Source of the DNA: Clostridiales bacterium UBA1381
GTDB lineage: Bacteria; Bacillota; Clostridia; UBA1381
DNA: 7,019 nt
Reading direction: 5' to 3'
NCBI GenBank assembly: GCA_002305435.1
Contig: DBQZ01000033.1
Span: 1-7,019, forward strand
How positions within the stretch are numbered: position 1 is the first letter of the stretch; each line of letters begins with the position of its first letter. Below the pieces are notes generated by a model that saw only the letters and a list, made by a program, of their open reading frames with translations, was not told where the DNA came from and did no database searches. Of the stretch, positions 1 to 6,200 are shown piece by piece. Position numbers and translations under genes: made by a program.

Positions 1-183
1 GATCAGGAAACAGGCGAACCGTTCACGGCTCATACGACATATCCTGTGCCGTTCATCCTGCTCGGCGCCGGCGATGTGAAGCTGCACGAGGGCAGGCTTG
101 CTGACCTTACACCGACAATGCTCGACCTGATGGGTCTTGACAAGCCGGCTGAAATGACAGGACAGAGCCTGATAGAGAAATAA
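1..183 (+). CDS. gpmI: 2,3-bisphosphoglycerate-independent phosphoglycerate mutase, C-terminal fragment
   Basis: The window opens inside this gene; 60 codons and the TAA stop (181-183) are visible. The enzyme interconverts 3-phosphoglycerate and 2-phosphoglycerate in cytoplasmic glycolysis and gluconeogenesis, using two Mn ions. The fragment carries the family's C-terminal signature: TAHTTYPVPFIL (residues 9-20 of the fragment), whose His (codon 31-33) matches a conserved metal-ligand His in the family, followed by LADLTPTMLDLMGL and the terminal motif KPAEMTGQSLIEK. These closely resemble Bacillus and Clostridia GpmI ends. The active-site Ser and the rest of the metal ligands lie upstream of the window. 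An intrinsic terminator begins 14 bases after the stop, so this gene ends its transcription unit. It is a housekeeping gene with no obvious functional link to the surface proteins downstream. Confidence 0.95.
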   Translation, partial: DQETGEPFTAHTTYPVPFILLGAGDVKLHEGRLADLTPTMLDLMGLDKPAEMTGQSLIEK

Positions 184-196
184 TCTTAAACATCAT

Positions 197-254
197 ATCC
201 CGCTTGTATATTACGGAGGATTCCGCAATGTACGGGCGGGATTTTTTTATTTTT
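197..254 (+). terminator. Intrinsic terminator after gpmI
   Basis: ATCCCGC (197-203) pairs perfectly with GCGGGAT (236-242). The stem continues inward through TTGTATATT against AATGTACGG with several G-U pairs, has one A/C mismatch, and closes with CGGA/TCCG around the loop GGAT (216-219). The hairpin is followed by seven T, an A and five more T (242-254). This long stem plus T-tract is a textbook Rho-independent terminator. The GGAGG and ATG inside the hairpin are part of the stem and loop, not a gene start. Confidence 0.93.
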
Positions 255-363
255 GCAGAAAAAATCAGGTACATTTTAGCTTTGATGGTATCTATTGGAA
301 AAAATCCGCAGTTTCTACATATATATTGTCCTGCACCTGCTGTGGTTTACCAAAAATTATGGG

Positions 364-392
364 TTGAAAGAGTGAATAAAATCGTGTATTAT
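364..392 (+). promoter_or_regulatory. Sigma-A type promoter of the SLH protein gene
   Basis: TTGAAA (364-369) and TATTAT (387-392) are separated by exactly 17 bases, each one mismatch from the vegetative consensus. Transcription would start near 399-400, giving a leader of about 80 bases before the ATG at 480. The rest of the 184-479 gap holds the gpmI terminator and AT-rich DNA in which I see no gene. A weaker alternative lies upstream (TTGGAA at 295-300 with an AT-rich run at 318-327), but its spacing and hexamers are poorer. Confidence 0.7.
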
Positions 393-442
393 GTAGTCAA
401 GGTTGACATAAGACAGCAGTCAGCCGGACGAAGTTATGTACA

Positions 443-458
443 GGGGGCGAAAAGCCCC
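443..458 (+). promoter_or_regulatory. GC-rich leader hairpin before the SLH gene RBS
   Basis: GGGGC (444-448) and GCCCC (454-458) form a five-pair GC stem closing the loop GAAAA, eight bases before the Shine-Dalgarno sequence. It has no following T-tract, so it is not a terminator. Upstream in the same leader, ACATAA (406-411) can pair with TTATGT (434-439). The structure leaves the RBS exposed. It may stabilise the mRNA 5' end or act in regulation; I do not recognise a known riboswitch class in it. Confidence 0.45.
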
Positions 459-465
459 GGAGTTT

Positions 466-473
466 AAGGAGGT
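466..473 (+). promoter_or_regulatory. Ribosome binding site of the SLH gene
   Basis: AAGGAGGT is a full anti-16S match, six bases before the ATG at 480. It fixes the start codon and predicts strong translation, as expected for an abundant envelope protein. Confidence 0.9.
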
Positions 474-479
474 CACTTA

Positions 480-3041
480 ATGAAAGGAAAGAATTTGTTA
501 AGCGCACTGCTTTCAGCGATGATCGCTTCAGGTTCATTTGGAGCGTTGGCGATGAACGTTCCCGAGGACGTAAGCGGCACAAGATTTGAGGAGCCGGTGC
601 AGATACTGCGGGCTTTGGGTATCATGAACGGGGACGAGAACGGGGAGTTCCGTCTTGACGATACGATAATCCGTTCCGAGGTAGCAAAGATGGCGGTTCA
701 CGCAATGGGTCTTGAGAGTGCGGCAGAATCCTCGAAAGGCGAAACGAAGTTCGACGACGTCGGAACAGACCACTGGGCGAACGGTTATATAAACGTTGCA
801 ACAGCGCAGGGTCTTATCGAGGGTGACGGCGACGGAAAGTTCCGTCCCAACGATTCGATAACGTACGCTGAGGCGATGGCGATAATGGTAAGAGCGACCG
901 GCTATACGCCGATGGCTGATGATAAGGGCGGTTATCCGACCGGATATATCAGTGTCGGTTCTTCAAACGGCATCAACAAAAACGTTGAGGGCAGCACGAA
1001 CGAACCTATCACAAGAGGCAACGTTGCATATATGACATCAAACGCTCTTGATGTAAAGCTGATGGAAAAGACCGGTTTTGGCAGCTCCGCTAAGTATGAG
1101 ATAGTGGACAAGACGCTCTTAAACGATGTGTTGAACGTAACACGGTACGAGGGTCAGATAACGGCTATTGAAAATACCAGCCTTGAGGGCTCCTCAAACC
1201 TTGCAGCCGGTCAGGTGAAGATAGGCGATAAGGTTTACGATACAGCCTACAATATGAACAGCCTTTTCGGTCATAACGTAGTATACTACGTTGAGGAAAC
1301 GAGAGACGGCGAGGTTATAATCCTTGCCATGCCGAAGAAGTCGGAGAACTCCACTCTTTCGGTAGCGGCGGACAATTTCATCTCCGTTACAGAGAAAAAT
1401 TCCAACAAGGCGATAGAGTATTACGAGAACAAAAACTCCTCTACAAAGAAAACAGCTGAGCTTTCAAAAGAAGCTGTGCTCATCTACAACGGCAAGTATG
1501 AGGAAATGGACGATGAGCTGTTGAACATGACAGACGCTGCCGGCGGTATCACCCTGCTTGATACAGACCGTGACGGCAAGTATGATATAGTATTCGTTAC
1601 AAGCTTCTACAACATGGTAGTAGAAGAAGTAACATCAAACGGCAAGATAGTTGACAAGTACGGCGCACCGACTATACAGCTTAATGACGACGTTGAATAT
1701 CAGATAACGAAGAAAGGCAAGAGCGTTGAGGTGTCCGAGCTTGAGGAGTATGACGTGCTTTCTATAGCGGAAAGCCGTGACGGCGAGCTGTTCGACGTAT
1801 ACGTGACAAACGATAAGGTGGCAGGTAAAATTTCCTCTGTCAGCGAGAACGGCTATTATATAGACGGCAAGCTGTACGAGGCCGCAGCAAACTATACAGA
1901 TGAGCTTGCAATAGGCCTTGAGGGTACGTTCTACCTTGATATTGAAGGCAAGATAGCAGCCGTTGATACTACGGCGGCAAGATCCACAAACTACGCTTAC
2001 CTTATGAGGGCGTATGTGAACACAAACGAGGAAACTGTGCAGTTTAAGCTCTTCACAAAGGAGGGCAAGGAGGTAGTCGTAACAGCAAACGACAAGATCC
2101 GTTTTAACGGCAGAAGCGGCGTTAAGGCCTCCGAGGTTGTAGCAGAGCTTCAAAATGAGGAAGCTTCAGCAACAGAGCGTCAGCTTGTGACGTACAGCAC
2201 AAATACAGCTGGTAAGCTGACTGCAATTAACACCGCAAAAGACAATACCGCAACAGGAAACGCTGATAAGTCGTCGTTTGTGATGAACTATAAGCTCGAG
2301 GACGCCGTATACAACAGTGCAACCTCAAAGCTTGGCAGCGTTAAGATAACCGACAAGACAATCGTGTTCAACATTCCCGACGGTTCGGACGAGTATTCTA
2401 TAGCTGACAAGTCGCTGTTCGAGGACGAGCAGACGTATAACGCAGTCGTATACGACAGGGAGGAGGACTTCTCCGCAGGTGTTGTAGTTGTAACGAACGC
2501 TGAGGTATCTGCCGAGGCAGACGCTCCTATAGCAATCGTAAAAGCGGTTGGTACAGCGGTAAACAGCGAGGATACCGTAACAGATAACCTGACAGCCTTT
2601 GTTGACGGCAAGGAGGTATCGCTTCTTGCTGAGGAAGAGGGCATACTTGTAAAGGACGGCGAACAGCCGCTTGAAAACGGCGACATTATCCAGTACCGCA
2701 CAAATGCTGACGGCGAGATAGTGAGCCTCAGAGTCCTCTTTGACGCAAGCGAAAAGGACACGGAGTTCACCCGTGAGCCGGCAGATGAGCTTGTGACAGT
2801 GTATGGCAAGGTGACTAAGAAATTCGCCTCTTCAATAAACGTGAGCGTAAACGACGGTGCGGCCGCAAATTACGAGCTTAACGATGAGGTTACGGTTTAC
2901 ACTGTGGATACGGAAAAGTCCAAGAACAATATAGAAGTATCCACAGCAGGAGATATACAGGCGTTTGACGAGGACGAGAACAACAGAGTATTCTTAAAGA
3001 TATACGAGGATGTTGTCCGTGAGGTCGTTATCATAAAATAA
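480..3041 (+). CDS. Secreted S-layer homology (SLH) domain protein, 853 aa
   Basis: An exported cell-surface protein, probably held on the wall by its N-terminal SLH modules; in this family SLH domains bind pyruvylated secondary cell-wall polymer. Residues 1-24 are a signal peptide (MKGKNLL, hydrophobic core, cleavage expected after GALA). Three SLH modules follow at about 36-80, 90-144 and 150-197. Their TRAE-type motifs are IRSE (64-67), TYAE (128-131) and TRGN (178-181), so only the first is close to consensus. Residues 200-853 are beta-rich with no catalytic motif I recognise. They include an acidic DTDRDGKYD loop (361-369) that fits a Ca-binding DxDxDG pattern, and recurring segments of the form G-K-I-x-x-V...IDGK-Y...G...Y (for example 224-283, 449-496, 686-755, 774-853). 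The gene has its own promoter, strong RBS and terminator, so it is monocistronic. It may be a structural S-layer protein or a scaffold; its exact role is unknown. The SLH assignment is firm, the function of the remainder is not. Confidence 0.93.
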   Translation: MKGKNLLSALLSAMIASGSFGALAMNVPEDVSGTRFEEPVQILRALGIMNGDENGEFRLDDTIIRSEVAKMAVHAMGLESAAESSKGETKFDDVGTDHWANGYINVATAQGLIEGDGDGKFRPNDSITYAEAMAIMVRATGYTPMADDKGGYPTGYISVGSSNGINKNVEGSTNEPITRGNVAYMTSNALDVKLMEKTGFGSSAKYEIVDKTLLNDVLNVTRYEGQITAIENTSLEGSSNLAAGQVKIGDKVYDTAYNMNSLFGHNVVYYVEETRDGEVIILAMPKKSENSTLSVAADNFISVTEKNSNKAIEYYENKNSSTKKTAELSKEAVLIYNGKYEEMDDELLNMTDAAGGITLLDTDRDGKYDIVFVTSFYNMVVEEVTSNGKIVDKYGAPTIQLNDDVEYQITKKGKSVEVSELEEYDVLSIAESRDGELFDVYVTNDKVAGKISSVSENGYYIDGKLYEAAANYTDELAIGLEGTFYLDIEGKIAAVDTTAARSTNYAYLMRAYVNTNEETVQFKLFTKEGKEVVVTANDKIRFNGRSGVKASEVVAELQNEEASATERQLVTYSTNTAGKLTAINTAKDNTATGNADKSSFVMNYKLEDAVYNSATSKLGSVKITDKTIVFNIPDGSDEYSIADKSLFEDEQTYNAVVYDREEDFSAGVVVVTNAEVSAEADAPIAIVKAVGTAVNSEDTVTDNLTAFVDGKEVSLLAEEEGILVKDGEQPLENGDIIQYRTNADGEIVSLRVLFDASEKDTEFTREPADELVTVYGKVTKKFASSINVSVNDGAAANYELNDEVTVYTVDTEKSKNNIEVSTAGDIQAFDEDENNRVFLKIYEDVVREVVIIK

Positions 3042-3089
3042 GCTGTATAAAATTTCTCCTCTCTTGCAGTCATAAATAACTTCTCCGCC

Positions 3090-3122
3090 AAAAAAAGGCT
3101 CCGGATATTCCCGGGGCCTTTT
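3090..3122 (+). terminator. Intrinsic terminator after the SLH gene
   Basis: AAAAGGCTCCGG (3093-3104) pairs with CCGGGGCCTTTT (3111-3122) through 12 pairs, one of them T-G, around the loop ATATTC. A run of seven A (3090-3096) precedes it and the T-run on the 3' side is only four long before GC, so it may work less cleanly than the gpmI terminator; on the opposite strand the A-run would give a seven-base T-tract. It lies 48 bases after the TAA at 3039-3041. Nothing else recognisable lies in 3042-3089. Confidence 0.85.
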
Positions 3123-3151
3123 GCTTTGGAGGGAAAATCATAGTCAATTTT

Positions 3152-3178
3152 TGCAATCAAGAAACGTAGTTATGCAAT
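3152..3178 (+). repeat. Pair of TGCAAT boxes upstream of the esterase promoter
   Basis: TGCAAT occurs at 3152-3157 and 3173-3178, 21 bases apart, which places both on the same face of the helix two turns apart. The longer context is similar on both (TTTGCAATCA and TATGCAATTT). The downstream copy abuts the expected -35 region, so the pair could be a binding site for an activator or repressor. The boxes are short and AT-rich, so chance is possible. Confidence 0.3.
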
Positions 3179-3205
3179 TTCCTTTTGTAAAAACGGAGTT
3201 ATAAT
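3178..3205 (+). promoter_or_regulatory. Probable promoter of the esterase gene
   Basis: A perfect TATAAT -10 box lies at 3200-3205. The best -35 at normal spacing is weak (TTTCCT at 3178-3183, 16 bases away), a pattern often seen at activator-dependent promoters. An inverted repeat ATAAT-GAA-ATTAT (3201-3213) overlaps the -10 element. Transcription would start near 3212, leaving a leader of about 40 bases before the ATG at 3253. Confidence 0.55.
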
Positions 3206-3240
3206 GAAATTATGAAAACGTGACAAAACTTGCAGAGAAA

Positions 3241-3247
3241 AAGGAGG
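3241..3247 (+). promoter_or_regulatory. Ribosome binding site of the esterase gene
   Basis: AAGGAGG lies five bases before the ATG at 3253. It selects this start, which is immediately followed by a typical signal peptide. Confidence 0.9.
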
Positions 3248-3252
3248 AAATT

Positions 3253-6200
3253 ATGAGACAGTCACTAAAAAGACGTATAGCGGCAGCTTTATCGGCAGTG
3301 ATGGTTTTGGGGACAACTCCGGGCGGATTTGCTGTAGCGGAGGAGCCATTAGACGGTATTATTGCATCAATTGCTGACGAGACGTATGTTTACGATTTCA
3401 TGGAATTAGTCGAAAACGGCGCTGATACCGCCTACGGAAGCGCAGAGGACGTTGTTGCGATTGACGAGTACATGACGGCAGCGCTTACGTACGAGGGGAC
3501 GTACGTGTCCGCCGACGGCAAGGTATATTTAAAGAGCGACACAGTCTGCAACGGGAACGGCAGATACAAAAACGGGTCGTACATATCATTTACCGCTCCC
3601 TCTGACGGAACGATAACCGTAGAAGGCAAGGACATAGGCTGGTTTGAGGGTGACAGCTACAAGGGCTACGGCGGTACGTTTGATGTGGAAGCATCTGAGG
3701 GGACGGTATATAACTTCGGCTACCGCAAGGATTCCACATATGTGGATACGATAACATTCACTCCGGACGCTCCTGCCACACAGGCTCCGACTAAGGACCC
3801 CGCGGTTACGCCTGCGCCGTTTGAGCTGCCGTATACGTGGGATTTTTCAGAGGATCAGACCGCAGATGAGGGTGTAAACGTACCGGTGGTAAGCGGCTCT
3901 GCTTCGTGGAACAGCGAGCATCAGAACGTGAAGTTTGGGGCTGATACGACCGAGAGCGGAGGTTTGTCGGTTGATTTTGACGAGCCTTTAAAGGGGAATG
4001 TTGACCTTTCGTTTGAGCTGAACGTGGGAGAGCTTGGAGGGCAGTATTTTACGTACACGATTACGGACAGCGAGGGCATGGAGCTTATCTATTGCCGTTT
4101 TGAAAGGTATAACGGTGAAGCAGAGCTGCGCATAGGCGGTAAGCCTATAGCGGAGGGCACAAATATTACGGCGGCTATAAACTCAACAAGGGGCGACGGC
4201 ATGGGCGCCGATCCCACGCTGTTTAAAAACCACCTCGATTTCTGGTCGAAAACGGCTGAGGTAACTATCGGCGATACGGTTTTTGAGGGCAGTATCCAGC
4301 CTGAGGCCGTAGGCGACGTATCACGCTTTGGCGCAGAGGGAGCACGTTCCAAGACGGCGGACAGAAGCATATATATGGACAATTTATCGCTTGCTTACTT
4401 CGATTCAGATAAGGAGCAGGCTGAGGCTGAAATAGCCGAGGGGTATTCCGAGGGCAGCTACAGCGAAAACGGGCGGACTATGAATTACCGCTACAGTCTG
4501 CCTGAGGGCTTTAGCGCAGCGCAGAAATATCCGGCAGTTGTATATCTGCACAGCGAATCAAGGAGCGGCTCCGACAATGTAAGCCAGCTTTATAATGCAC
4601 AGTATATGTTTGCGGCAGCCGAGGCGAAAACTCCCTGCATCTTAATAGCGCCGCAGTGTCCGGAGGATTGCGGCTGGGATGAGTGCGCTTTAATGGTAAG
4701 CGGGCTTATAGATGATTTTATGGCGCAAGTCGGCGGCATTGACGAGGAGAGGATAATACTTGCCGGTCAGTCGGCGGGAGCGGCTGCTGTGTGGGAGATT
4801 GCGCTTGGTCAGCCGTATAAATTTGAAGCGATAGTTCCGATTGCATCAGAGGGCATAGAAGCTGATGAGCAGAGCATTGCTGCATTGGCTGATTCGGCAA
4901 CGGCTGTATGGGCGTTCCACGGTTATCTTGATGACAAGGCATCCGCAGCTTCGGCAAGGGAGATTGTAAGCGCACTTCAGCTTGCGGGAGCTGCGAACGT
5001 ACGCTATACAGAATATCCGTACGAGGGTCATTCCATAGCAGAAAAAGCAGCATCCGAGGCAGGGCTTTTCGATTTCCTCTTAGGGGAAAAGGACAGCGAT
5101 AAGACGGTAGACCTTGTAATGTTCATGGGTCAGTCGAATATGTGCGGCAGAGGAGATTACGAGGAGGCCGTATCCTGCGCTGCCGGTCATGGATACGAAT
5201 TTCACGGCGTAAGCGAGCCGCCGGTGCTTTCCACAGTTTCGGAGCCTTTCGGAAAGTATGAAAACAACAGCACAATAAACGACAACGGCAGCAACGGCGT
5301 TGACAGAAGAAGCGGCGATATGGTATCTTCACTGATGGAAAGCTATTATCAAAAGACCGGCGTTGCGATGGTGGGCGTGCAGTGTTCAAGAGGCGGCACA
5401 AACATCAACTGGTGGAACGGTTCTGCCGTAAGGGCAGAAGCAGTTGCCCGCTATAAGGAAGCGGAGCAGTTTTTAACAGACAGCGGCTATAATATCCGCC
5501 GCAGGATGATAGTGTGGTGTCAGGGAGAGGCCGATGCTGACCGGGCGGCTTCTGCTGAGAGCTATAAGAGCGGCACGCTTGGCTTCTTCGATTACATGGA
5601 AGAAAATACGGGCATAACCGATAAGTTCATTGTCCAGACCGGACATTACAATATAAATTACGGCATAGAAGCGGGCGAGACACCGTCTGCAGATGCTCTT
5701 AATAAAGACGCAAACTACGCAGCTATAAACCGCTATCAGCAGCAGCTTGATGCGGAAAATGAGGATATAACCTCTGTAGCGTCATTCTATTCCGATGAAT
5801 ACCTGGCAGGGATGCGTGATCAGTACCATTATTACCAGCCGGTATATAACGCAGTCGGAGCTGTGGCAGGACATAATATTGCAGCATTCTACGATGAATC
5901 GATAGAACCGATACCGGTGGAGGGGGCGCAGGAGGATCCGTCAGAACCGACCACCCAGCCTACAGACGCTCCGCCGTCAACCCTGCCGCCGACAGAGGAT
6001 ACGGTGACGGAGGTATCTTTTGACTATAACGATGAAGCATCAGAGGCTCCGCTGTTTGTAAACGGCGGCTCGGCATCAATGGCGCAGGAGTATAGGGACA
6101 GGGGCGCAGAGGGCGATAAGTATCTCTCCCTTGCAACCTCGGGAAGCGTCGGCACGAGCAAACCGTTCGGGGCGACTATGGATATTGGCTCTTACACGGA

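Noticed and set aside
403..408. Consensus -35 hexamer TTGACA in the SLH leader
   Set aside because: No -10 element lies 16-18 bases downstream (around 425-432); the promoter at 364-392 explains the gene better.
443..458. Leader hairpin as an intrinsic terminator or attenuator
   Set aside because: The stem is followed by GGAGTTTAAGG with only three T, so it lacks the T-tract needed for termination.
204..467. Possible 87-residue protein on the + strand between gpmI and the SLH gene
   Set aside because: It starts with TTG inside the gpmI terminator stem, has no proper RBS, and runs across the T-tract, the SLH promoter and the leader hairpin.
1560..1586. Dockerin module, implying a cellulosome
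   Set aside because: Only a single DxDxDG loop is present, without the paired repeat and helices of a dockerin, and no cohesin-like sequence is seen.
1635..2153. 172-codon reading frame on the - strand inside the SLH gene
   Set aside because: It is an antisense shadow of a well-supported secreted protein; the translation is rich in Cys, Leu and Val with no domain pattern.
2288..2809. 173-codon reading frame on the - strand inside the SLH gene
   Set aside because: Low-complexity Ser/Thr-rich antisense translation that mirrors the codon bias of the real gene.
4718..5053. Overlapping - strand frames opposite the alpha/beta hydrolase
   Set aside because: They lie opposite the catalytic Ser507, Asp560 and His593 codons of a clear esterase domain and have no recognisable features of their own.
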